From positions 682,001-746,000 of the forward strand of contig JAUIMM010002549.1 of NCBI GenBank assembly GCA_031769625.1: a stretch of DNA of 64,000 nucleotides, written 5' to 3'. Positions 14,201 to 26,484 of the stretch are shown in pieces. Below the pieces are notes generated by a model. That model searched no databases. It saw only the letters and a program-made list of their open reading frames with translations, and had not been told where the DNA came from. The stretch's first letter is position 1, and every line of letters begins with the position of its first letter. The DNA is from Taudactylus pleione. Taxonomy: Eukaryota; Chordata; Amphibia; Anura; Myobatrachidae. Both the position numbers and the translations under genes were made by a program.

Positions 14201-15720
14201 AATGGAAACAACAAAAACACATACTTTGCGATATCTCCTCTTGTAGCAAACACAGACAGCTCAAAATTTCACAGAATGTGTTGAAGACCAAAGCCCACAA
14301 ATGTGATCTGAAATAGTTTTTCTCCCATGTTGCATTTAAGAGAAAACAGCAAATGCTCGTTTTTGGCCAAAATGCATTGAAACCAGTTGAAAGAACAAAA
14401 GTGCATACTTTGTGATATCTAATCTTGTAGCAAACGCAGACAGCTCAAAATTTCACAGCATGTGTTGAAGAACAAGGCCCACAAATGTGATGTGAAATGG
14501 TTTTTCTCCCATGTTGTGTTTAAGAGAAAACAGCAAATGCTCATTTTAGACCAAAATGCATTGAAACCAATGGAAACAAAAGCGCATACTTTGCGATATC
14601 TCCTCTTGTGGCAAACACAGACAGCTCAAAATTTCACACAATGTGTTGTAGACCAAGGCCCACAAATTAGATGTGAAATGATTTTCCTCCCATGTTGCGT
14701 TTAAGAGAAAACAGCAAATGCTTGTTTTAGGACAAAATGCATTGAAACATATGGAAACAACAAAAGTGCATACTTTGTTATATCTCCTCTTGTAGCAAAC
14801 ACAGACAGCTCAAAATTTAACAGAATGTCTTGAAACCAATGCCCACAAATGTGATGTGAAATGGTTTTTCTCCCATTTTGCATTTAAGAGAAACCAGCAA
14901 ATGCTCGTTTTAGGCCAAAATACATTGAAACCAATGGAAACAAAAAAAACACATACTTTGTGATATCTCTTCTTGTAGAAAACACAGACAGCTCAAAATT
15001 TCACAGAATGCGTTGAAGACCAAGGCCCACAAATGTGAAATGGTTTTTCTCCCTTGTTGCATTTAAGAGAAAACAGCAAATGCTCGTTCTAGGGAAAAAT
15101 GCATTAAAAGCAATGGAAAGAACAAAAGCGCATACTTTGTGATATCTCCTCTTGTAGCAAGCACAGACAGCTCAAAATTTCACGGAATGTGTTGAAGACC
15201 AAAACCTACAAATGTGATGTGAAATGGTTTTTCTCACATGTTGCTTATAAGAGAAAACAGCAAATGCTCGTTTTAGGCCAAAATGCTTTGAAACCAATGG
15301 AAACAACAAAAACACATACTTTGTGATATCTCCTCTTGTAGAAAACACAGACAGCTCAAATTTTCACAGAATGTGTTGAACACCAAGGCCCACAAATGTG
15401 ATGTGAAATGGTTTTCTCCCATTTTGCATTTAAGAGAAAACAGCAAATGCTCGTTCTAGGCCAAAATGCATTAAAACCAATGGATAGAACAAAAGCGCAT
15501 ACTTTGTGATATCTCCTCTTGTAGCAAGCACAGACAGCTCAAAATTTCACAGAATGTGTTGAAGACCAAAACCCACAAATGTGATGTGAAATGGTTTTTC
15601 TCACATGTTGCTTATAAGAGAAAACAGCAAATGCTCGTTTTAGGCCAAAATGATTTGAAACCAATGGAAACAACAAAAACACATACTTTGTGATATCATC
15701 TCTTGTAGAAAACACAGACA
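11240..15720. repeat. Block duplicated at +9,348 bp (right copy)
   Basis: This is the second copy of 1,890-6,370. Small private differences include GGCTGTTCTCCC near 13,947 where the left copy has GGCTTTTCTCCC, and AGAAACCAGCAAATG near 14,889 where the left copy has AGAAAACAGC. The GGCTGTTCTCCC change is shared with 18,900, which shows that the next block (offset 4,952) was copied from this one and not from 1,890-6,370. Confidence 0.85.
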
Positions 15721-17391
15721 GCTCAAAATTTCACAGAATGTGTTGAAGACCAAGGCCCACAAATGTGATATGAAATGGTTTTTCTCCCATGTTGCATTTA
15801 AGAGAAAACAGCAAATGCTCATTTTAGGCTAAAATGCATTGAAACCAATGAAAACAACAAAAACGCATACTTTGTCATATCTCCTCTTGTAGCAAACACA
15901 GACAGCTCCAAATTTCACAGAATGTGTTGAAGACCAAGGCCCACAAATGTGATGTGAAATGGTTTTTCTTCCATGTTGCATTTTAGAGAAAACAGCAAAT
16001 GCTCATTTTAGGCCAGAATGCATTGAACCCAATGGAAACAACAAAAGTGCATACTTTGCGATATCTCCTCTTGTAGCAAACACAGACAGCTCAAAATTTC
16101 ACAGAATGTTTTGAAGAACAAGTCCCACAAATGTGATGTGAAATGGTTTTTCTACCAAGTAGCGTATAAGAGAAAACAGCAAATGCTCATTTTATGCCGA
16201 AATGCATTGAAACCAATGGAAAGAAAAGTGCATACTTTGCAATATCTCCTCTTGTAGCAAACACAGACAGCTCAAAATTTCACAGAATGTGTTGAAGACC
16301 AAGGCCCACAAATGTGATTAGAAATGGTCTTTCTCCCATTTTGCATTTAAGAGAAAACAGCAAATGCTCGTTTTAGGCTAAAATGCATTGAAACCAATGG
16401 AAACAACAAAAACACATATTTTGTGATATCTCCTCTTGTAGAAAACACAGACAGCTCAAAATTACACAGAATGCGTTGAAGACCAAGGCCCACAAATGTG
16501 ATGTGAAATGGCTTTTCTCCCATGTTGCATTTAAGAGAAAACAGCAAATGCTCGTTTTAGGCCAAAATGCATTGAAACCAATGGAAACAACAAAAGCGCA
16601 TTTTTTGTGATATTTCCTCCTATAGCAAACACAGATAGCTCAAAACTTCTCAGAATGTGTTGAAGACCAAGGCCCACAAGTGTAATGTGAAATGGTTTTT
16701 CTCCCATATTGCGTTTAAGAGAAAACAGCAAATGCTCATTTTAGGCCAGAATGCATTGAACCCAATGGAAACAACAAAAGTGCATACTTTGCGATATCTC
16801 CTCTTGTAGCAAACACAGACAGCTCAAAATTTCACAGAATGTGTTGAAGACCAAAGCCCACAAAAGTGATCTGAAATAGTTTTTCTCCCATGTTGCATTA
16901 AAGAGAAAACAGTAAATGCTCGTTTTAGGCCAAAATGCATTGAAACCAGTGGAAAGAACAAAAGTTCATAATTTGCAATATCTCCTCTTGTAGCAAACAC
17001 AGACAGCTCAAAATTTCACAGAATGTGTTGAAGACCAAGGCCCACAAATGTGATGTGAAATGGTCTTTCTCCCATGTTGCATTTAAGAGAAAAAAGCAAA
17101 TGCTCGTTTTAGGCCAAAATGCTTTGAAACCAATGGAAACAACAAAAACACATATTTTGTGATATCTCCTCTTGGTGAAAACACAGACAGCTCAAAATTA
17201 CACAGAATGCGTTGAAGACCAAGGCCCACAAATGTGATGTTAACAGGCTTTTCTCCCATGTCGCATTTATGAAAAAACAGCAAATGCTCGTTTTAGGCCA
17301 AAATGCATTGAAACCAATGGAAACAACAAAAGCGCATTTTTTGTGATATTTCCTCCTATAGCAAACACAGACAGCTCAAAACTTCTCAGAA

Positions 17392-20300
17392 TGTGTTGAA
17401 GACCAAGGCCCACAAGTGTGATGTGAAATGGTTTTTCTCCCATTTTGCGTTTAAGAGAAAACAGCAAATGCTAATTTTAAGCCAGAATTCATTGAACCCA
17501 ATGGAAACAACAAAAGTGCATACTTTGCGATATCTCCTCTTGTAGCAAACACAGACAGCTCAAAATTTCACAGAATGTTTTGAAGAACAAGTCCCACAAA
17601 TGTGATGTGAAATGGTTTTTCTACCAAGTAGCGTATAAGAGAAAACAGCAAATGCTCATTTTATGCCGAAATGCATTGAAACCAATGGAAAGAAAAGTGC
17701 ATACTTTGCAATATCTCCTCTTGTAGCAAACACAGACAGCTCAAAATTTCACAGAATGTGTTGAAGACCAAGGCCCACAAATGTGATTAGAAATGGTCTT
17801 TCTCCCATTTTGCATTTAAGAGAAAACAGCAAATGCTCGTTTTAGGCTAAAATGCATTGAAACCAATGGAAACAACAAAAACACATATTTTGTGATATCT
17901 CCTCTTGTAGAAAACACAGACAGCTCAAAATTACACAGAATGCGTTGAAGACCAAGGCCCACAAATGTGATGTGAAATGGCTTTTCTCCCATGTTGCATT
18001 TAAGAGAAAACAGCAAATGCTCGTTTTAGGCCAAAATGCATTGAAACCAATGGAAACAACAATAACACATATTGTGTGATATCTCCTCTTGTAGTAAGCA
18101 CAGACAGCTCAAAATTACACAGAATGCGTTGAAGACCAAGGCCCACAAATGTGATGTTAAAAGGCTTTTCTCCCTTGTCGCATTTAAGAAAAAACAGCAA
18201 ATGCTCGTTTTAAGCCAAAATGCATTGAAACCAATGGAAACAACAAAAGCGCATTTTTTGTGATATTTCCTCCTATAGCAAACACAGACAGCTCAAAACT
18301 TCTCAGAATGTGTTGAAGACCAAGGCCCAAAAGTGTGATGTGAAATGGTTTTTCTCCCATATTGCGTTTAAGAGAAAACAGCAAATGCTCATTTTAGGCC
18401 AGAATGCATTGAACCCAATGGAAACAACAAAAGTGCATACTTTGCGATATCTCCTCTTGTAGCAAACACAGACAGCTCAAAATTTCACAGAATGTGTTGA
18501 AGACCAAAGCCCACAAATGTGATCTGAAATAGTTTTTCTCCCATGTTGCATTTAAGAGAAAACAGTAAATGCTCGTTTTAGGCCAAAATGCATTGAAACC
18601 AGTGGAAAGAACAAAAGTTCATAATTTGCAATATCTCCTCTTGTAGCAAACACAGACAGCTCAAAATTTCACAGAATGTGTTGAAGACCAAGGCCCACAA
18701 ATGTGATGTGAAATGGTCTTTCTCCCATGTTGCATTTAAGAGAAAAAAGCAAATGCTCATTTTAGGCCAAAATGCATTGAAACCAATGGAAACAACAAAA
18801 ACACATATTTTGTGATATCTCCTCTTGTTGAAAACACAGACAGCTCAAAATTACACAGAATGCGTTGAAGACCAAGGCCCACAAATGTGATGTTAAAAGG
18901 CTGTTCTCCCATGTCGCATTTATGAAAAAACAGCAAATGCTCGTTTTAGGCCAAAATGCATTGAAACCAATGGAAACATCAAAAGCGCATTTTTTGTGAT
19001 ATTTCCTCCTATAGCAAACACAGACAGCTCAAAACTTCTCAGAATGTGTTGAAGACCAAGGCCCACAAGTGTGATGTGAAATGGTTTTTCTCCCATATTG
19101 CGTTTAAGAGAAAACAGCAAATGCTTGTTTTAGGCCAAAATGCATTGAAACCAATGGAAACAACAAAAACACATACTTTGCGATATCTCCTCTTGTAGCA
19201 AACACAGACAGCTCAAAATTTCACAGAATGTGTTGAAGACCAAAGCCCACAAATGTGATCTGAAATAGTTTTTCTCCCATGTTGCATTTAAGAGAAAACA
19301 GCAAATGCTCGTTTTTGGCCAAAATGCATTGAAACCAGTTGAAAGAACAAAAGTGCATACTTTGTGATATCTAATCTTGTAGCAAACGCAGACAGCTCAA
19401 AATTTCACAGCATGTGTTGAAGAACAAGGCCCACAAATGTGATGTGAAATGGTTTTTCTCCCATGTTGTGTTTAAGAGAAAACAGCAAATGCTCATTTTA
19501 GACCAAAATGCATTGAAACCAATGGAAACAAAAGCGCATACTTTGCGATATCTCCTCTTGTGGCAAACACAGACAGCTCAAAATTTCACACAATGTGTTG
19601 TAGACCAAGGCCCACAAATTAGATGTGAAATGATTTTCCTCCCATGTTGCGTTTAAGAGAAAACAGCAAATGCTTGTTTTAGGACAAAATGCATTGAAAC
19701 ATATGGAAACAACAAAAGTGCATACTTTGTTATATCTCCTCTTGTAGCAAACACAGACAGCTCAAAATTTAACAGAATGTCTTGAAACCAATGCCCACAA
19801 ATGTGATGTGAAATGGTTTTTCTCCCATTTTGCATTTAAGAGAAAACAGCAAATGCTCGTTTTAGGCCAAAATACATTGAAACCAATGGAAACAAAAAAA
19901 ACACATACTTTGTGATATCTCTTCTTGTAGAAAACACAGACAGCTCAAAATTTCACAGAATGCGTTGAAGACCAAGGCCCACAAATGTGAAATGGTTTTT
20001 CTCCCTTGTTGCATTTAAGAGAAAACAGCAAATGCTCGTTCTAGGGAAAAATGCATTAAAACCAATGGAAAGAACAAAAGCGCATACTTTGTGATATCTC
20101 CTCTTGTAGCAAGCACAGACAGCTCAAAATTTCACGGAATGTGTTGAAGACCAAAACCTACAAATGTGATGTGAAATGGTTTTTCTCACATGTTGCTTAT
20201 AAGAGAAAACAGCAAATGCTCGTTTTAGGCCAAAATGCTTTGAAACCAATGGAAACAACAAAAACACATACTTTGTGATATCTCCTCTTGTAGAAAACAC

Positions 20301-20940
20301 AGACAGCTCAAATTTTCACAGAATGTGTTGAACACCAAGGCCCACAAATGTGATGTGAAATGGTTTTCTCCCATTTTGCATTTAAGAGAAAACAGCAAAT
20401 GCTCGTTCTAGGCCAAAATGCATTAAAACCAATGGATAGAACAAAAGCGCATACTTTGTGATATCTCCTCTTGTAGCAAGCACAGACAGCTCAAAATTTC
20501 ACAGAATGTGTTGAAGACCAAAACCCACAAATGTGATGTGAAATGGTTTTTCTCACATGTTGCTTATAAGAGAAAACAGCAAATGCTCGTTTTAGGCCAA
20601 AATGATTTGAAACCAATGGAAACAACAAAAACACATACTTTGTGATATCATCTCTTGTAGAAAACACAGACAGCTCAAAATTTCACAGAATGTGTTGAAG
20701 ACCAAGGCCCACAAATGTGATATGAAATGGTTTTTCTCCCATGTTGCATTTAAGAGAAAACAGCAAATGCTCATTTTAGGCTAAAATGCATTGAAACCAA
20801 TGAAAACAACAAAAACGCATACTTTGTCATATCTCCTCTTGTAGCAAACACAGACAGCTCCAAATTTCACAGAATGTGTTGAAGACCAAGGCCCACAAAT
20901 GTGATGTGAAATGGTTTTTCTTCCATGTTGCATTTTAGAG
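17392..20940. repeat. Copy of 12,440-15,990 at +4,952 bp
   Basis: About 3.5 kb repeats the monomer order of 12,440-15,990 at an offset of 4,952 bp. Shared markers include GCTAATTTTAAGCCAG, CAATAACACATATTGTG, GGCTGTTCTCCC and CAAAATGATTTGAAACC. Both copies contain the monomer shortened to ACAAATGTGAAATGG. It is a third-generation copy within the nested family A duplications. Confidence 0.83.
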
Positions 20941-22739
20941 AAAACAGCAAATCCTCATTTTAGGCCAGAATGCATTGAACCCAATGGAAACAACAAAAGT
21001 GCATACTTTGCAATATCTCCTCTTGTAGCAAACACAGACAGCTCAAAATTTCACAGAATGTGTTGAAGACCAAGGCCCACAAATGTGATGTGAAATGGTC
21101 TTTCTCCCATGTTGCGTTTAAGAGAGAACAGTAAATGCTCGTTTTAGACTAAAATGCATTGAAACCAATGGAAACAACAAAAGCGCATACTTTGTGATAT
21201 CTCCTCTTGTAGCAAACACAGACAGCTCAAAATTTCACAGAATGTGTTGAAACCAAAGCCCACAAATGTGATGTGAAATGGTTTTTCTCCCATGTTGCAT
21301 TTAAGAGAAAACAGCAAATGCTCATTTTAGGCCAGAATGCATTGAACCCAATGGAAACAACAAAAGTGCATACTTTGCGATATCTCCTCTTGTAGCAAAC
21401 ACAGACAGCTCAAAATTTCACAGAATGTTTTGAAGAACAAGTCCCACAAATGTGATGTGAAATGGTTTTTCTACCAAGTAGCGTATAAGAGAAAACAGCA
21501 AATGCTCATTTTATGCCGAAATGCATTGAAACCAATGGAAAGAAAAGTGCATACTTTGCAATATCTCCTCTTGTAGCAAACACAGACAGCTCAAAATTTC
21601 ACAGAATGTGTTGAAGACCAAGGCCCACAAATGTGATTAGAAATGGTCTTTCTCCCATTTTGCATTTAAGAGAAAACAGCAAATGCTCGTTTTAGGCTAA
21701 AATGCATTGAAACCAATGGAAACAACAAAAACACATATTTTGTGATATCTCCTCTTGTAGAAAACACAGACAGCTCAAAATTACACAGAATGCGTTGAAG
21801 ACCAAGGCCCACAAATGTGATGTGAAATGGCTTTTCTCCCATGTTGCATTTAAGAGAAAACAGCAAATGCTCGTTTTAGGCCAAAATGCATTGAAACCAA
21901 TGGAAACAACAAAAACACATATTTTGTGATATCTCCTCTTGTAGTAAACACAGACAGCTCAAAATTACACAGAATGCGTTGAAGACCAAGGCCCACAAAT
22001 GTGATGTTAAAAGGCTTTTCTCCCATGTCGCATTTAAGAAAAAACAGCAAATGCTCGTTTTAGGCCAAAATGCATTGAAACCAATGGAAACAACAAAAGC
22101 GAATTTTTTGTGATATTTCCTCCTATAGCAAACACAGATAGCTCAAAACTTCTCAGAATGTGTTGAAGACCAAGGCCCACAAGTGTGATGTGAAATGGTT
22201 TTTCTCCCATATTGCGTTTAAGAGAAAACAGCAAATGCTCATTTTAGGCCAGAATGCATTGACCCCAATGGAAACAACAAAAGTGCATACTTTGCGATAT
22301 CTCCTCTTGTAGCAAACACAGACAGCTCAAAATTTCACAGAATGTGTTGAAGACCAAAGCCCACAAAAGTGATCTGAAATAGTTTTTCTCCCATGTTACA
22401 TTAAAGAGAAAACAGTAAATGCTCGTTTTAGGCCAAAATGCATTGAAACCAGTGGAAAGAATAAAAGTTCATAATTTGCAATATCTCCTCTTGTAGCAAA
22501 CACAGACAGCTCAAAATTTCACAGAATGTGTTGAAGACCAAGGCCCACAAATGTGATGTGAAATGGTCTTTCTCCCATGTTGCATTTAAGAGAAAAAAGC
22601 AAATGCTCGTTTTAGGCCAAAATGCTTTGAAACCAATGGAAACAACAAAAACACATATTTTGTGATATCTCCTCTTGGTGAAAACACAGACAGCTCAAAA
22701 TTACACAGAATGCGTTGAAGACCAAGGCCCACAAATGTG

Positions 22740-23720
22740 ATGTTAACAGGCTTTTCTCCCATGTCGCATTTATGAAAAAACAGCAAATGCTCGTTTTAGG
22801 CCAAAATGCATTGAAACCAATGGAAACAACAAAAGCGCATTTTTTGTGATATTTCCTCCTATAGCAAACACAGACAGCTCAAAACTTCTCAGAATGTGTT
22901 GAAGACCAAGGCCCACAAGTGTGATGTGAAATGGTTTTTCTCCCATATTGCGTTTAAGAGAAAACAGCAAATGCTTGTTTTAGGCCAAAATGCATTGAAA
23001 CCAATGGAAACAACAAAAACACATACTTTGCGATATCTCCTCTTGTAGCAAACACAGACAGCTCAAAATTTCACAGAATGTGTTGAAGACCAAAGCGCTC
23101 AAATGTGATCTGAAATAGTTTTTCTCCCATGTTGCATTTAAGAGAAAACAGCAAATGCTCGTTTTTGGCCAAAATGCATTGAAACCAGTTGAAAGAACAA
23201 AAGTGCATACTTTGTGATATCTAAACTTGTAGCAAACGCAGACAGCTCAAAATTTCACAGCATGTGTTGAAGAACAAGGCCCACAAATGTGATGTGAAAT
23301 GGTTTTTCTCCCATGTTGTGTTTAAGAGAAAACAGCAAATGCTCATTTTAGACCAAAATGCATTGAAACCAATGGAAACAAAAGCGCATACTTTGCGATA
23401 TCTCCTCTTGTGGCAAACACAGACAGCTCAAAATTTCACACAATGTGTTGTAGACCAAGGCCCACAAATTAGATGTGAAATGATTTTCCTCCCATGTTGC
23501 GTTTAAGAGAAAGCAGCAAATGCTTGTTTTAGGACAAAATGCATTGAAACATATGGAAACAACAAAAGTGCATACTTTGTTATATCTCCTCTTGTAGCAA
23601 ACACAGACAGCTCAAAATTTAACAGAATGTCTTGAAACCAATGCCCACAAATGTGATGTGAAATGGTTTTTCTCCCATTTTGCATTTAAGAGAAAACAGC
23701 AAATGCTCGTTTTAGACCAA
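22740..23720. repeat. Copy of 18,890-19,870 at +3,850 bp
   Basis: About 1 kb repeats the order of 18,890-19,870, including the TTGTGGCAAAC and CACAAATTAGATGTG variants. Private changes include AAGCGCTCAAATG near 23,094 and GAGAAAGCAGC near 23,510. Beyond 23,740 the sequence switches to a different source block marked by ACAGCTCCAAATTTCAC. Confidence 0.8.
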
Positions 23721-23849
23721 AATACATTGAAACCAATGGAAACAAAAAAACACATACTTTGTGATATCTCTTCTTGTAGCAAACACAGACAGCTCCAAAT
23801 TTCACAGAATGTGTTGAAGACCAAGGCCCACAAATGTGATGTGAAATGG

Positions 23850-24880
23850 TTTTTCTTCCATGTTGCATTTTAGAGAAAACAGCAAATCCTCATTTTAGGC
23901 CAGAATGCATTGAACCCAATGGAAACAACAAAAGTGCATACTTTGCAATATCTCCTCTTGTAGCAAACACAGACAGCTCAAAATTTCAAAGAATGTGTTG
24001 AAGACCAAGGCCCACAAATGTGATGTGAAATGGTCTTTCTCCCATGTTGCATTTAAGAGAGAACAGTAAATGCTCGTTTTAGACTAAAATGCATTGAAAC
24101 CAATGGAAACAACAAAAGCGCATACTTTGTGATATCTCCTCTTGTAGCAAACACAGACAGCTCAAAATTTCACAGAATGTGTTGAAACCAAAGCCCACAA
24201 ATGTGATGTGAAATGGTTTTTCTCCCATGTTGCATTTAAGAGAAAACAGCAAGTGCTCGTTTTAGGCCAAAATGCATTGAAGGCAATGGAAACAAAAAAA
24301 CACATATTTTGTGATATCTCCTCTTGTAGAAAACACAGACAGTTCAAAATTACACAGAATGCGTTGAAGACCAAGGCCCACAAATGTGATGTGAAATGGC
24401 TTTTCTCCCATGTTGCATTTAAGAGAAAACAGCAAATGCTCATTTTAGGCCAGAATGCATTGAACCCAATGGAAACAACAAAAGTGCATACTTTGCGATA
24501 TCTCCTCTTGTAGCAAACACAGACAGCTCAAAATTTCACAGAATGTTTTGAAGAACAAGTCCCACAAATGTGATGTGAAATGGTTTTTCTACCAAGTAGC
24601 GTATAAGAGAAAACAGCAAATGCTCATTTTACGCCGAAATGCATTGAAACCAATGGAAAGAAAAGTGCATACTTTGCAATATCTCCTCTTGTAGCAAACA
24701 CAGACAGCTCAAAATTTCACAGAATGTGTTGAAGACCAAGGCCCACAAATGTGATTAGAAATGGTCTTTCTCCCATTTTGCATTTAAGAGAAAACAGCAA
24801 ATGCTCGTTTTAGGCTAAAATGCATTGAAACCAATGGAAACAACAAAAACACATATTTTGTGATATCTCCTCTTGTAGCA
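23850..24880. repeat. Copy of 6,430-7,460 at +17,419 bp, last family A block
   Basis: About 1 kb repeats 6,430-7,460. Shared markers are TTTCTTCCATGTTGCATTTTAG, CAGCAAGTGCTCG and the GTAGCGTATAAGAG monomer. This is the final family A stretch, and family B starts directly after it within one monomer. Confidence 0.8.
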
Positions 24881-26393
24881 AACACAGACAGCTCAAAATT
24901 TCACTGGATGTGTTGAAGACCAAGACCCACAAATGTGATGTGAAATGGTTTTTCTCCCATGTTGCGTTTAAGAGAAAACAGCAATTGCTCGTTTTAGGCC
25001 AAAATGCATTGAAAGCAATGGAAACAACAAAAGCGCATACTTTGTGTTATCTCCTCTTGTAGCAAACACAGACAGCTCAAAATTTCACTGGATGTGTTGA
25101 AGACCAAGACCCACAAATGTGATGTGAAATGGTTTTTCTCCCATGTTGCATTTAAGAGAAAACAGCAATTGCTCGTTTTAGGCCAAAATGCATTGAAAGC
25201 AATGGAAACAACAAAAGCGCATACTTTGTGTTATCTCCTCTTGTAGCAAACACAGACAGCTCAAAATTTCACTGGATGTGCTGAAGACCAAGACCCACAA
25301 ATATGATGTGAAATGGTTTTTCTCCCATGTTGCGTTTAAGAGAAAACAGCAATTGCTCGTTTTAGGCCAAAATGCATTGAAAGCAATGGAAACAACAAAA
25401 GCGCATACTTTGTGTTATCTCCTCTTGTAGCAAACACAGACAGCTCAAAATTTCACTGGATGTGTTGAAGACCAAGAGCCACAAATATGATGTGAAATGG
25501 TTTTTCTCCCATGTTGCGTTTAAGAGAAAACAGCAATTGCTTGTTTTAGGCCAAAATGCATTGAAAGCAAGGGAAACTACAAAAGCGCATACTTTGTGTT
25601 ATCTCCTCTTGTAGCAAACACAGACAGCTCAAAATTTCACTGGATGTGTTGTAGACCAAGACCCACAAATGTGATGTGAAATGGTTTTTCTCCCATGTTG
25701 CGTTTAAGAGAAAACAGCAATTGCTCGTTTTAGGCCAAAATGCATTGAAAGCAATGGAAACAACAAAAGGGCATTTTTTGTGTTATCTCCTCTTGTAGCA
25801 AACAGAGGCAGCTCAAAATTTCACTGGATGTGTTGAAGACCAAGACCAACAAATGTGATGTGAAATGGTTTTTCTCCCATGTTGCGTTTAAGAGAAAACA
25901 GCAATTGCACGTTTTAGGCCAAAATGCATTGAAAGCAATGGAAACAACAAAAGCGCATACTTTGTGTTATCTCCTCTTGTAGCAAACACAGACAGCTCAA
26001 AATTTCACTGGATGTGTTGAAGACCAAGACCCACAAATGAGATGTGAAATGGTTTTACTCCCATGTTGCATTTAAGAGAAAACAGCAATTGCTCATTTTA
26101 GGCCAAAATGCATTGAAAGCAATGGAAACAACAAAAGCGCATACTTTGTGATATCTCCTCTTGTAGCAAACACAGGCAGCTCAAAATTTCACTGGATGTG
26201 TTGAAGACCAAGACCCACAAATGTGATGTGAAATGGTTTTTCTCCCATGCTGCGTTTAAGAGAAAACAGCAAATGCACGTTTTAGGCCAAAATGCATTGA
26301 AAGCAATGGAAACAACAAAAGCGCATACTTTGTGATATCTCCTCTTGTAGCAAACACAGACAGCTCAAAATTTCACTGGATGTGTTGAAGACC
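24881..26393. repeat. Satellite array, family B, left of the LINE (about 8 monomers)
   Basis: The first monomer with TTTCACTGGATGTG begins near 24,900, and from there all copies show the family B states, including GAAAGCAATGG, AGCAATTGCTCG and often TGTGTTATCTCC. The spacing of GACAGCTCAA at 25,071 and 25,255 gives the 184-bp period exactly. The array is cut at 26,393, after GTTGAAGACC, by the LINE insertion and resumes at 33,548. Confidence 0.95.
25164..25204. other. Representative dyad-symmetry cluster in a family B monomer
   Basis: Within 41 bp one monomer carries AGCAATTGCT (25,164-25,173, a perfect 10-bp palindrome), AATGCATT (25,187-25,194, a perfect 8-bp palindrome) and CATTG-AAAG-CAATG (25,191-25,204, a 5-bp stem with a 4-base loop). 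The last two overlap. They recur in most family B monomers. Family A keeps AATGCATT and CATTG-AAAC-CAATG but usually reads AGCAAATGCT, which is not palindromic. A structural or protein-binding role is inference. Confidence 0.6.
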
Positions 26394-26484
26394 TCGCCCC
26401 TAGAGGTCGCCTGTGATTCAGCTCTTAGGCCTCTGGAAGTGATTTGCAGCCAGGGACTGTCTGGTGTGTCCCTCCCCAGGGAGG
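26394..26484 (+). other. 5' leader of the LINE
   Basis: These 91 bp lie between the satellite junction and the first ATG of ORF1. An in-frame TGA at 26,440-26,442 shows that the ORF1 reading frame is not open into the satellite. The leader is short, so either this element has a naturally short 5' UTR with its promoter inside it or downstream, or the copy is slightly 5' truncated. No promoter motif could be assigned. Confidence 0.7.

Larger units (their letters stand above)
1..24880. repeat. Satellite array, family A (about 184-bp monomers, about 135 copies)
   Basis: This is a head-to-tail tandem array. The landmark CACAGACAGCTC recurs about every 184 bp with no unrelated sequence between copies. 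Family A is recognised by TTTCACAGAATGTG, GAAACCAATGG and AGCAAATGCTCG at positions where family B has TTTCACTGGATGTG, GAAAGCAATGG and AGCAATTGCTCG. Several monomer subtypes coexist, for example those with TTACACAGAATGCG, ACTTCTCAGAATGTG or TCCTCCTATAG. Small indels such as GGAAACAAAAGC for GGAAACAACAAAAGC make monomers 175-185 bp long. The subtypes recur in a fixed order, which is higher-order repeat organisation. Since 184 is not a multiple of 3, reading frames shift at each monomer, and the open frames of 60-101 codons on both strands are not credible genes. A centromeric or pericentromeric satellite is the likely identity, but no protein-binding evidence is available here. Confidence 0.97.

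Noticed and set aside
1318..22970. GEKPF motif in - strand frames, resembling the linker of C2H2 zinc-finger proteins
   Set aside because: No Cys-His pairs flank it at zinc-finger spacing, and the match is five residues in a short non-coding frame.
64..24513. Repeated open frames of 60-101 codons on both strands of family A, many with near-identical products
   Set aside because: They repeat with the monomers and occur on both strands at once. The 184-bp period breaks the frame at each monomer, and there is no start context, splice signal or composition typical of coding sequence.
26464..26484. GTG at 26,464 as ORF1 start
   Set aside because: Eukaryotic LINE translation would favour the ATG at 26,485, which has A at -3 and G at +4; the GTG merely extends the open frame.
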